Positions 1 to 5,478 of a DNA stretch of 9,858 bases are shown here, in pieces. The first letter of the stretch is position 1; each line of letters starts with the position of its first letter. The position numbers and the translations under genes were made by a program. The notes beneath the pieces were generated by a model, which worked only from the letters and a program-made list of their open reading frames with translations, had not been told where the DNA came from and did not search any database. This DNA is from Rhodospirillaceae bacterium (GTDB taxonomy: Bacteria; Pseudomonadota; Alphaproteobacteria; UBA11073), in contig DPZW01000123.1 in assembly GCA_003536545.1 (NCBI GenBank), forward strand, positions 1-9,858, written 5' to 3'.

Positions 1-12
1 GTCCTGTGGGCG

Positions 13-474
13 TTACAATGAGAAAACTAAATAATTTCCCTCAATATTCACATCCGCATCGGCCTGCACATATTTGCTTTTTTTGCTGGCAATATATTTC
101 GCAATTTTATCTGGCATACGCGCACGGCGTGCCTCCATGAACGGCATTAAATATCGGTTTAATTCACCCTTAAAAAAATTGCTGGAATGCCAACCACTAT
201 AACCCAGCGTGTCCATCTGCACCCAGCCATCCAGGTAAGATTCTTTGTAATGATATTCCAGCGGGCGATAACCATAGGTATGAAAGTTGAGTGTAATCGC
301 TTTTTGTGTATCCGGTACGCGCGCCCAGGGGAAATGCAAAACCACATCACCCTGTCGGCGACAATAGGCGGTCATCGCTTCGATAAAAGCTTTGGGCCCG
401 CCCATATGCTCATGCGTGCCGACCTGCTGTGGGTAGGCGATTTGCCAAAGTGTTTTCGGTGCATTCTGCATCAT
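13..474 (-). CDS. Hypothetical protein, possibly a truncated sugar/capsule-type protein
   Basis: This 153-residue ORF is not confidently recognised. It begins with two consecutive ATGs (474 and 471) and has only a weak purine-rich RBS. It is rich in aromatic residues (HFPWARVP, GWVQMDTLGYSGWHSSNFF) and lacks a signal peptide or membrane segment. It is divergent from a glycosyltransferase 31 bp away, so a role in surface-sugar metabolism is possible but is only inferred from context. The protein stops with TAA right after a hydrophobic strand (NYLVFSL). The 12 bases left before the window edge continue in frame as R-P-Q-D, so a CAA-to-TAA nonsense change in a longer gene is possible. The ORF being real is likely; the function is unknown. 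Confidence 0.6.
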   Translation of the reverse strand: MMQNAPKTLWQIAYPQQVGTHEHMGGPKAFIEAMTAYCRRQGDVVLHFPWARVPDTQKAITLNFHTYGYRPLEYHYKESYLDGWVQMDTLGYSGWHSSNFFKGELNRYLMPFMEARRARMPDKIAKYIASKKSKYVQADADVNIEGNYLVFSL

Positions 475-505
475 CTTTCTATAGCGGAGTGCCCACAGCT
501 AGACA

Positions 506-1852
506 ATGCGGGCGAGTTTGCATAATCTGCGGCTTCTAGCGATTGGAACCCCCCTGACTGATACTTCTCCAACACCCACCTTGCTTTTCCTGCACGACAT
601 GAAGGGTGGCGTGTTTCTGGAACAGGATATCGCACCCTATACGACCTATTCCCACTTCACGCATTTATTTTTGATCGCCCATGAAGCGCAGCGTTTGGGC
701 TGGCAGATTTATTTCCGATCAACTGACAGCGATGAATGCCAGCAGATTCTGCAAATGTATCCCGTCGTACAACTGGGCGAATCTGCTTCTTTTAATGACC
801 CTGCTTTTCAACCCACAATGGTTTTTGGCGTAAATAACACATTGGGAATTACCTCGGCGCGGCACCAAAAGCCGAATGCCATGGGCGTTTATGTCATCAG
901 CGCACATTTCTGGCTGGAAAAAGAAACCTTCCGCACAGATTTTGTGGAATGGGTGCGTGTGGGCGTTGCCAAGGACGTGGATTTTATCCTGACGCAAAAC
1001 AGGCGCATGGAAGATTTGGCCTATTATTTATTGAATTTTGTGGCGCGCTGGCAGTGGCGCGACCGAATTTTGTCGGCACCCAATAATTTCTGCCGTAAAG
1101 TTGCCGAGAATGAGGCGCAGAATTTTGATCGCGCATCGGTGCGGCGACGCATGCAGGTTACCGATGATGAAATTGTCATTATCAATAGCGGCGGGCCATG
1201 GAGCTGGACAGATGCAGATGTTTTTGCCACCGCCTTTGCCGAAGTGGTGCGCGAGGGCGCGCGGCGTATCAAATTCCTGCAAATGGGCATTATGCAGGAG
1301 AGCAACACCATTCAGGCCGAGATTATTCCGTTCTGGGAAAATTATCTCAAAACCAATCAGGATTTAATCCAGTCACGCCAATTGGTGGTTTTCACCAACT
1401 GGCGCGAAGCTTCAGGTTGCCTGCCAGCCTGGAATTACGGAGCGGATATTGGCCTTAACGTCAGCCGCGACAGCGCGGAAAATTATCAGGCTCACCGCGT
1501 GCGTTTTATTGATTACGCCAAGGCCGGCCTGCCGGTTTTAAATTCCACCGGCAATTTTTATCCTACCTATGATGCCAAAGATGCCGTGATGCTGGTCGCA
1601 CCGGGCGATCTGCAGGGTTATAAAGATTTATTATGGAAAATTGAACGCGGTGAAATTGATCTGGGCGCAAAACGTGCAGCCATGCAGACATTCCGTGAAA
1701 GCATCATGAGTGAACATTTAATTCCACCGATATTGAAACATATGCTGGCAACTGGCCGTGTGCCTGCCGAAGAACGCGCGCCTGTGGCGAAGGAATATCA
1801 TGATCTTTACCAAAGCGTGACCCAGCATCAATTCGCCAATAATTTTAAATAA
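506..1852 (+). CDS. Glycosyltransferase, GT4-like (GT-B fold)
   Basis: Predicted cytoplasmic glycosyltransferase of 448 residues, probably moving a sugar from a nucleotide-sugar donor to a glycan or lipid acceptor. The N-terminal half (about 24-185) has alternating strands and helices typical of a GT-B acceptor domain (TLLFLHDMKGG, GWQIYFRSTDSD, FILTQNRRMEDLAYY). The C-terminal donor domain starts near 218 (DDEIVIINSGGPWSWTDADVF). It contains LVVFTNWRE (293-301), ADIGLNVSRDSAE (313-325) and RFIDYAKAGLPVLNSTGNFYP (333-353), the last matching the nucleotide-sugar-binding loop of GT4 enzymes. The start at 506 is weakly supported: GGAG at 486-489 is far upstream, and TTG at 518 is an alternative. 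The stop TAA overlaps the next ATG as TAATG, suggesting coupled translation into the repeat region and rnhA. Donor and acceptor cannot be told from sequence. Confidence 0.82.
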   Translation: MRASLHNLRLLAIGTPLTDTSPTPTLLFLHDMKGGVFLEQDIAPYTTYSHFTHLFLIAHEAQRLGWQIYFRSTDSDECQQILQMYPVVQLGESASFNDPAFQPTMVFGVNNTLGITSARHQKPNAMGVYVISAHFWLEKETFRTDFVEWVRVGVAKDVDFILTQNRRMEDLAYYLLNFVARWQWRDRILSAPNNFCRKVAENEAQNFDRASVRRRMQVTDDEIVIINSGGPWSWTDADVFATAFAEVVREGARRIKFLQMGIMQESNTIQAEIIPFWENYLKTNQDLIQSRQLVVFTNWREASGCLPAWNYGADIGLNVSRDSAENYQAHRVRFIDYAKAGLPVLNSTGNFYPTYDAKDAVMLVAPGDLQGYKDLLWKIERGEIDLGAKRAAMQTFRESIMSEHLIPPILKHMLATGRVPAEERAPVAKEYHDLYQSVTQHQFANNFK

Positions 1853-1959
1853 TGAAACATGTTGAGATATTTACCGATGGCGCATGCATGCGGAATTCTG
1901 GCCCCCACAGCGAAGCGCGACAGCGCGTGCGGCAAATAAAAGGCGGGGCCGCAGCATGA
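1852..1959 (+). pseudogene. Truncated rnhA leader copy 1 (35-codon mini-ORF)
   Basis: The ORF starts at the ATG that overlaps the glycosyltransferase stop (TAATG). It encodes the RNase HI amino end with changes at three residues (MKHVEIFTDGACMRNSGP against MKQVEIFTDGACMGNPGP in the full gene). It then runs into linker-encoded sequence (HSEARQRVRQIKGGAAA) and stops at TGA, which overlaps the next ATG as ATGA. Only the first catalytic Asp is present, so it cannot be an active nuclease. It is either a duplication remnant or a translated leader peptide that carries ribosomes toward rnhA. Whether it is translated is not known. Confidence 0.7.
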
Positions 1960-2063
1960 AACAGGTTGAGATATTTACCGATGGCGCATGCATGGGGAAT
2001 CCTGGCCCCCACAGCGAAGCGCGACAGCGCGTGCGGCAAATAAGAGGCGGGGCCGCAGCATGA
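1956..2063 (+). pseudogene. Truncated rnhA leader copy 2 (35-codon mini-ORF)
   Basis: This is the second tandem copy. Its first 18 codons are identical to real rnhA (MKQVEIFTDGACMGNPGP), followed by the linker-encoded tail HSEARQRVRQIRGGAAA. Its ATG overlaps the stop of mini-ORF 1, and its own TGA overlaps the rnhA start (ATGA at 2060-2063). The exact identity with the rnhA start points to a recent duplication or gene conversion. It lacks the other catalytic residues. Confidence 0.7.
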
Positions 2064-2494
2064 AACAGGTTGAGATATTTACCGATGGCGCATGCATGGG
2101 GAATCCTGGCCCCGGCGGCTGGGCAGCATTGTTGCGCTATGAAGGCACTGAAAAAGAAATTTCCGGCCACGCCGAAGCCACCACCAATAACCGCATGGAA
2201 TTGCAGGCAGCCGTTGAAGCCCTGACGTTGCTCAAAGCCCCCTGCCGCGTGGATCTTTACACCGACAGTGAATATGTACGGCGCGGCATGACGGAATGGG
2301 TGCAGCAATGGAAAGCGCGCGGCTGGAAAACCGCAGACCGCAAACCGGTGGCGAATAGGGAATTATGGGAAGCTTTATGCAATGCCGCGATATCACATGA
2401 AATCAACTGGCATTGGGTACGCGGCCACAGCGGTCATCCGGAAAACGAACGCGTGGATGAACTGGCACGCCGCGCCGCAGAAAAAAGGTCCTAG
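2060..2494 (+). CDS. rnhA: Ribonuclease HI
   Basis: RNase HI cleaves the RNA strand of RNA-DNA hybrids (R-loops, Okazaki primers) with two metal ions. The 144-residue protein carries all catalytic residues: D9 in FTDGACMGNPGPGG, E47 in NNRMELQAA, D69 in YTDSEYV, H123 in RGHSGHPENERVDELA, and D133. These match E. coli D10, E48, D70, H124 and D134 with a constant offset of one. The basic WVQQWKARGWKT stretch (80-91) corresponds to the hybrid-binding handle. The start at 2060 is chosen because it aligns with family N-termini. An in-frame upstream ATG at 1988 would add 24 basic residues encoded by repeat DNA and has no RBS. The start overlaps the mini-ORF 2 stop (ATGA). A weak purine run (AGAGGCGGGG) lies about 8 bases upstream. 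The stop lies in CTAG, shared with the convergent gene. Confidence 0.97.
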   Translation: MKQVEIFTDGACMGNPGPGGWAALLRYEGTEKEISGHAEATTNNRMELQAAVEALTLLKAPCRVDLYTDSEYVRRGMTEWVQQWKARGWKTADRKPVANRELWEALCNAAISHEINWHWVRGHSGHPENERVDELARRAAEKRS

Positions 2495-2769
2495 GTCAGA
2501 TCCTCAAGCAGATCATACATCATGTAATCCGTCAGGCCGATGTCATCAGAGACTGATGCATTTTGTACCTGCGGGGATGGGTTATAATTCGGCACCTGCC
2601 AGGCGGCTGCCACGGCAATCAGTAAGACCACACTGGCGGCAATCGCCATCGCAGGCCGCGAAAACCAGACCAGCATCTGCGGCCGCTCCTGCGGGAATGC
2701 AATGGCGGTTTCAATCATATCATCGATGCGCGCCGCGGATAATTGCGGCCAGTTTTTATCTGTTTTCAT
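2491..2769 (-). CDS. Small single-pass membrane protein, putative anti-sigma factor
   Basis: A 92-residue protein with a short polar N-terminal segment (1-36), one clear transmembrane helix (about 39-59, PAMAIAASVVLLIAVAAAW) and a roughly 33-residue acidic C-terminal tail ending DYMMYDLLEDLT. Its ATG overlaps the stop of the ECF sigma gene (ATGA, 2766-2769), the usual arrangement for a sigma/anti-sigma pair. By that context it may hold the sigma factor at the membrane. It has no HxxxCxxC zinc motif, and the cytoplasmic part is much shorter than a normal anti-sigma domain, so the role is inferred from position and topology. Its stop TAG is interlocked with the rnhA stop. Confidence 0.78.
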   Translation of the reverse strand: MKTDKNWPQLSAARIDDMIETAIAFPQERPQMLVWFSRPAMAIAASVVLLIAVAAAWQVPNYNPSPQVQNASVSDDIGLTDYMMYDLLEDLT

Positions 2770-3314
2770 GATCGCGCCCCTCCTTCGGCTGGCTCTAAAA
2801 CATCGCGTAAATTGGTGCGCGCCCGTGCCAATAATCTTTCCACGGCTTTCTCGCTCGTGCCCATTTTTTGCGCGGTCTGCGCGTGACTTTGCTCGCCCAT
2901 GTAATGCAACAAGACCGCTTCGCGCTGCCGCTCCGGCAAAGTTGCAACGGCATCCAACAAAATCTGGTTCTCCTGGCGGATACCGACAATTTCCTCAATG
3001 TTATCCAAAGCCGCCATATCTTCGGGCACTTCTTCCATTGGGCGCGCGCGGCGGTGAATATCCATCGCCGAGGTATAAACCAGACGCGCCGCATAACTAT
3101 GCACCGGCGCAAGCGGCTGCCACTTCGGCGCGGTCCGCCATAATTTAATCAGCGCATCCTGCACCGCGTCCTCAGCCAGATCGCGGCGATAGTTGAGCAG
3201 GCGAAATGCCAGGTTCATCATGCGCTGGGACAAAGCCTGCGCCAGCAGACGGAAGGCGCGCTCGTCACCTTTCGCTGCCAGCAGCATATGGGCCTGTTGG
3301 CTGGTTATATCCAT
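2766..3314 (-). CDS. ECF-type RNA polymerase sigma factor
   Basis: A 182-residue sigma-70 family protein with only regions 2 and 4, as in extracytoplasmic-function sigma factors. Region 2 spans about 15-92 and includes the core-binding helix DLAEDAVQDALIKLWR (45-60) and the -10 recognition segment SYAARLVYTSAMDIHRRAR (73-91). Region 4 spans about 122-172 (LPERQREAVLLHYMGEQSHAQTAQKMGTS with the recognition helix EKAVERLLARARTNLR). It would redirect RNA polymerase to a small regulon. It lies 32 bp downstream of the EF-hand gene and overlaps the putative anti-sigma gene by 4 nt, so the three are probably one operon. The ATG has only a weak RBS. The ECF subgroup is not assigned. Confidence 0.93.
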   Translation of the reverse strand: MDITSQQAHMLLAAKGDERAFRLLAQALSQRMMNLAFRLLNYRRDLAEDAVQDALIKLWRTAPKWQPLAPVHSYAARLVYTSAMDIHRRARPMEEVPEDMAALDNIEEIVGIRQENQILLDAVATLPERQREAVLLHYMGEQSHAQTAQKMGTSEKAVERLLARARTNLRDVLEPAEGGARS

Positions 3315-3346
3315 GCCATCACACTACAACCAATCAAACCGCCTGG

Positions 3347-3733
3347 CTACTCCGCTGCTTTATCGGCGGCAGGAGCCTCGGCTTTATCTGATTTTCTTTC
3401 TTCCATGCGGGATTTCATTTTCTCGCGCATGTCTTTTTTACCGGCTTCCATTTCGGCCTTGGACAATTTGCCGTCTTTATTGCTGTCCAGTTTGGTGAAC
3501 ATTTTTTCGGTTTTTGCCTTTTGCGCGGCCAGCATTTCATCCTGGGTCAAAAAGCCGTCACCGTTTTTATCGGCCTTGGCGAAACGATCATATTTTTTGT
3601 CTTTATGCTTTTCGCCGTGATGCATTTTATCGGGTGCGCCAGCTGCGGGTTTGGTGGCATCTTCGGCCATGGCATTCGCGCTGACCAGCACGAGGCCAAG
3701 GGCAACAGCAGCCAGGGATAAGGTCTTTTTCAT
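3347..3733 (-). CDS. Secreted EF-hand calcium-binding protein
   Basis: A 128-residue exported protein with an N-terminal signal peptide (MKKTLSLAAVALGLVLVSANAMA, cleavage predicted after A23). It has two canonical EF-hand loops, DKNGDGFLTQDE (55-66) and DSNKDGKLSKAE (83-94), each with the D-x-N/D-x-D-G and terminal Glu ligands. A His/Lys-rich stretch (MHHGEKHKDKK, 37-47) precedes them, and the C-terminus is a charged, Ala/Lys-rich helix. It probably binds calcium in the periplasm. The start at 3733 is preferred over the in-frame ATG at 3745, because GGAG (3740-3743) sits 6 nt before it and is part of the RBS. It lies upstream of the ECF sigma gene in the same direction, suggesting it is sensor input or a target of that system. 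Confidence 0.88.
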   Translation of the reverse strand: MKKTLSLAAVALGLVLVSANAMAEDATKPAAGAPDKMHHGEKHKDKKYDRFAKADKNGDGFLTQDEMLAAQKAKTEKMFTKLDSNKDGKLSKAEMEAGKKDMREKMKSRMEERKSDKAEAPAADKAAE

Positions 3734-3830
3734 ATCTTTCTCCATTTTGGTTTATGAGGCTTGATAATACCTACATTCTATATAACGGGGGTCAAAAGCC
3801 TATCCCCCGCTACCCTGCTAAATTTTCCCC

Positions 3831-3859
3831 TTGATTCCGGCGGCGGATTTCTGGTTAGT
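3831..3859 (+). promoter_or_regulatory. Candidate sigma-70 promoter for tRNA-Ser
   Basis: TTGATT (3831-3836) and GTTAGT (3854-3859) are separated by 17 bp. The second hexamer ends 9 bp before the first base of the tRNA, a fitting distance for a tRNA transcription start. The -35 is a 4/6 match and the -10 is weak, so this is a tentative call. Confidence 0.33.
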
Positions 3860-3868
3860 GACCCCCAA

Positions 3869-3958
3869 GGACAGGTGGCCGAGCGGTTGAAGGCGCACGC
3901 CTGGAAAGTGTGTATAGGGGTGACTCTATCGTGAGTTCGAATCTCATCCTGTCCGCCA
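3869..3958 (+). tRNA. tRNA-Ser (anticodon GGA)
   Basis: The 7-bp acceptor stem GGACAGG/CCTGTCC (3869-3875 with 3948-3954) is followed by discriminator G3955 and an encoded CCA (3956-3958). The D arm is TGGCCGAGCGGTTGAAGGCG. The anticodon loop CTGGAAA has GGA at 3903-3905, reading UCC and UCU. A long class II variable arm (TATAGGGGTGACTCTATC) is present, as expected for Ser, and the T arm carries the usual GTTCGAATC. The overall sequence is close to proteobacterial tRNA-Ser(GGA). No terminator is obvious, and the next ATG follows 24 bp after CCA, so the downstream gene may be co-transcribed. Confidence 0.96.
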
Positions 3959-3982
3959 TCCTTTTCCGGGGAAGGGCCAAGA

Positions 3983-4549
3983 ATGAAAAAGCTCATCTTA
4001 ATTGTTTATCTGATTTTTGTTAGTAGTTCTGCAGCCATGGCAGAAGACCTTAAACCATCTGAAATTGAGAAATTATTTCCAAGTTATATTTCAACCCTAC
4101 TTGAGAGACATGATCTCGTCATTACCGGCCAAGAGCGCGAAGCTATGAATGATATTATTTCTTCGCTTGATCAGCATAGGTTAGGAAAGAATGATGTGTT
4201 TACACCGGAATACATCCACAGACATGCAGAAAAATTATCCGACATGCGGAGGGAAGAAATTCATAAAGCTCAGCTTGCGAATGAACTTGAACAAATTTTT
4301 TCTCTTTTCAAAAATGATCCCGAGAGTCTTAAATGTACTTATACAAAACCAGAGCAACCATCATATAATAAAGGCTCAGTAGCCTGCAAACTAGAAACAA
4401 AACTTGTAGAAGGCTGCGCTTACCTTGGCAGAATTTCTCTTCAGGTTGATACAACGACAAAAAGAGGCGCGGGTGTTTATCGCAGCCCTGTAATCATTAA
4501 TGATGAACAATACTCCCCTTATTCTTTTGGTATAAATTGTCCTAATTAA
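3983..4549 (+). CDS. Hypothetical secreted protein, probably acquired
   Basis: This 188-residue protein is not recognised. It has a clear signal peptide (MKKLILIVYLIFVSSSAAMA, cleavage after A20), so the mature protein is probably periplasmic. The N-terminal part is helical and charged (to about 110). The C-terminal part is strand-rich and holds four Cys residues (in LKCTY, VACKL, EGCAY and INCPN), enough for two disulfides. A good RBS (AAGGG, 3972-3976) lies 6 nt before the ATG. The DNA is visibly more AT-rich than its neighbours, using many AAA, ATT, TTT and AGA codons. It sits directly between tRNA-Ser and greB, a common insertion site. It ends 4 bp before greB, with no terminator between. 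No function can be assigned. Confidence 0.82.
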   Translation: MKKLILIVYLIFVSSSAAMAEDLKPSEIEKLFPSYISTLLERHDLVITGQEREAMNDIISSLDQHRLGKNDVFTPEYIHRHAEKLSDMRREEIHKAQLANELEQIFSLFKNDPESLKCTYTKPEQPSYNKGSVACKLETKLVEGCAYLGRISLQVDTTTKRGAGVYRSPVIINDEQYSPYSFGINCPN

Positions 4550-4553
4550 ATTC

Positions 4554-5108
4554 ATGTCCAAAGCCTTCACCAAAGAAACGGATAACACCGCTGATGACGG
4601 TGGCGATGATGATGCGGATACGCTGCCCGCGGGGCAAAAGAATTATATGACCCCCGCAGGCCTTGCCGCCCTGCGCGCTGAACATCAAAAATTATTTTAC
4701 GAAGAGCGGCCAGAGGTGGTGCAGGTCGTGACATGGGCGGCGGGCAATGGCGACCGCAGTGAAAACGGTGATTATATTTACGGCAAGAAACGTTTGCGTG
4801 AAATTGACCGGCGCGTGCGGTATTTGCGCAAGCGCATAGAAAGTGCGGTGGTGGTGGATCCGGCGCAGCAAAAGCATCTGGACCAGGTGTTTTTCGGGGC
4901 CATTGTGGCCTATGCGCGGGGCAGCGGTGAGGTGCAGACCGTACAAATTGTCGGGCTGGATGAGGCCGATCTGGGCAATGGCAAAATTAATTTTCTCTCC
5001 CCCATCGCCCGCGCCATGATGAAATCCCGCGTAGGGGATGAGGTGACAGTCCGCGCACCGGCAGGCAATGAGGTGATTGAGATCATTTCCATCACCTATC
5101 CTGCCTGA
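4554..5108 (+). CDS. greB: Transcription elongation factor GreB
   Basis: GreB inserts its coiled coil into the RNA polymerase secondary channel and stimulates cleavage of backtracked RNA. The 184-residue protein contains the GreB core ERPEVVQVVTWAAGNGDRSE followed by NGDYIYGKKRLREIDRRVRY. It carries the acidic tip residues D67 and E70 that coordinate the cleavage metal. The C-terminal FKBP-like domain follows (VFFGAIVAYARGSGEVQTVQ, then PIARAMMKSRVGDEV). The 30-residue acidic N-terminal extension (MSKAFTKETDNTADDGGDDD) resembles extensions on other proteobacterial GreB proteins, which supports the 4554 start over the internal ATG at 4647. No Shine-Dalgarno is visible upstream. The preceding gene stops 4 bp before, so coupling is possible. 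Long GreB-type positive patch residues distinguish it from GreA. Confidence 0.94.
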   Translation: MSKAFTKETDNTADDGGDDDADTLPAGQKNYMTPAGLAALRAEHQKLFYEERPEVVQVVTWAAGNGDRSENGDYIYGKKRLREIDRRVRYLRKRIESAVVVDPAQQKHLDQVFFGAIVAYARGSGEVQTVQIVGLDEADLGNGKINFLSPIARAMMKSRVGDEVTVRAPAGNEVIEIISITYPA

Positions 5109-5349
5109 GGCGAAAAAGCCGTAAAATGCTGTGTTTTCAGGCGAAATATACGCCTCCAAGCTACTGATTTTATTGACATTCATCATAGCGATCCGGCATG
5201 CGCGCGCACTATCACGCCGCGTGATGCAAGGTGTCATAATGCCGCAAACCTATTCCGCGCATCATCGATGGGGCATGTGCGGTGATGATGCATGCATCTG
5301 CCGGACGATTCAGTCTGACCTGCTGCGATGATTCACGCAAAAACGCAAA

Positions 5350-5364
5350 ATGCAAAATTTGCAT
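5350..5364. promoter_or_regulatory. 15-bp perfect palindrome, candidate operator
   Basis: ATGCAAAATTTGCAT is two 7-bp arms around a single central A. It lies 7 bp upstream of the candidate -35 of the HU-like gene and is preceded by a related run (ACGCAAAAACGCAAAATGC). The size and symmetry suit a dimeric regulator, or autoregulation by a nucleoid protein. The regulator is unknown. Confidence 0.4.
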
Positions 5365-5371
5365 AAACCTC

Positions 5372-5400
5372 TTGTAAATCCGGCCTGAAACGCTTAATCC
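5372..5400 (+). promoter_or_regulatory. Candidate promoter of the HU-like gene
   Basis: TTGTAA (5372-5377) and TAATCC (5395-5400) are separated by 17 bp. The -10 is weak. If used, it would give a leader of about 70 nt before the ATG at 5479. Confidence 0.28.
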
Positions 5401-5478
5401 ATAAGAAGTGACTACGGGAAAAGCCTGCTTTTGCTGTATCAAAATACCAATTCAACTTCATACCCCATAGGAATCATT

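Larger units (their letters stand above)
1852..2113 (+). repeat. Tandem repeat of the rnhA 5' end, period 104 bp
   Basis: Three copies of the first 54 bp of rnhA begin at 1852, 1956 and 2060. The first two are followed by the same 50-bp linker. Copies one and two (1852-1955 and 1956-2059) differ at four positions only: T1860/G1964, C1891/G1995, T1897/C2001 and A1940/G2044. Copy three matches copy two exactly for 54 bp (2060-2113) and then continues into the intact rnhA gene. The period is not a multiple of three, so each copy lies in a different frame. The linker contains GCGC-GACA-GCGC, and GGCCCC/GGGGCC flank it. No linker precedes copy one, which abuts the glycosyltransferase stop directly; a simple duplication from one rnhA start does not by itself explain that. 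Confidence 0.95.
5109..5478. other. 370-bp intergenic region with several inverted repeats
   Basis: No convincing gene is present; short ORFs on both strands lack RBSs and recognisable products. It holds several inverted repeats: AGGCG/CGCCT at 5139-5155, ATCACG/CGTGAT at 5211-5225, GCATCATC/GATGATGC at 5259-5291, the palindrome GATGCATGCATC at 5287-5298 and ATGCAAA/TTTGCAT at 5350-5364. An isolated consensus -35 (TTGACA, 5173-5178) has no matching -10 at normal spacing. The final 110 bp probably contain the promoter and leader of the HU-like gene. No strong terminator for greB is seen. Confidence 0.6.

Noticed and set aside
1852..2113. CRISPR array or diversity-generating retroelement repeat
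   Set aside because: The repeats are contiguous with identical linkers, not variable spacers, and no reverse transcriptase or cas gene is present.
1871..2308. Minus-strand ORF with an internal peptide repeat opposite rnhA
   Set aside because: The internal repeat simply reflects the 104-bp DNA repeat, and the strand carries intact RNase HI on the other side.
3786..3809. CGGGGG/CCCCCG inverted repeat with a 12-nt loop
   Set aside because: There is no T-run on either side, so it is not a Rho-independent terminator, and nothing else supports a function.
3778..3996. Minus-strand ORF across tRNA-Ser (contains DEIRTHDRVTPIHTFQAC)
   Set aside because: This is the well-known false ORF antisense to tRNA-Ser; the peptide is only the reverse complement of the tRNA.
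3869..4560. Genomic island with attachment-site repeats at tRNA-Ser
   Set aside because: No copy of the tRNA 3' end is visible near greB and there is no integrase, so only a possible single-gene acquisition is reported.
5173..5201. Promoter from consensus TTGACA
   Set aside because: No acceptable -10 lies at 16-18 bp (GCATGC at 17 bp), so the -35 match is probably chance.
4692..5237. 181-codon minus-strand ORF opposite greB
   Set aside because: It is a shadow of greB; the plus strand has a full GreB signature.
5131..5331. 66-codon plus-strand ORF with a hydrophobic start in the intergenic region
   Set aside because: It starts with GTG, has no RBS, and its sequence looks random after a short hydrophobic run.
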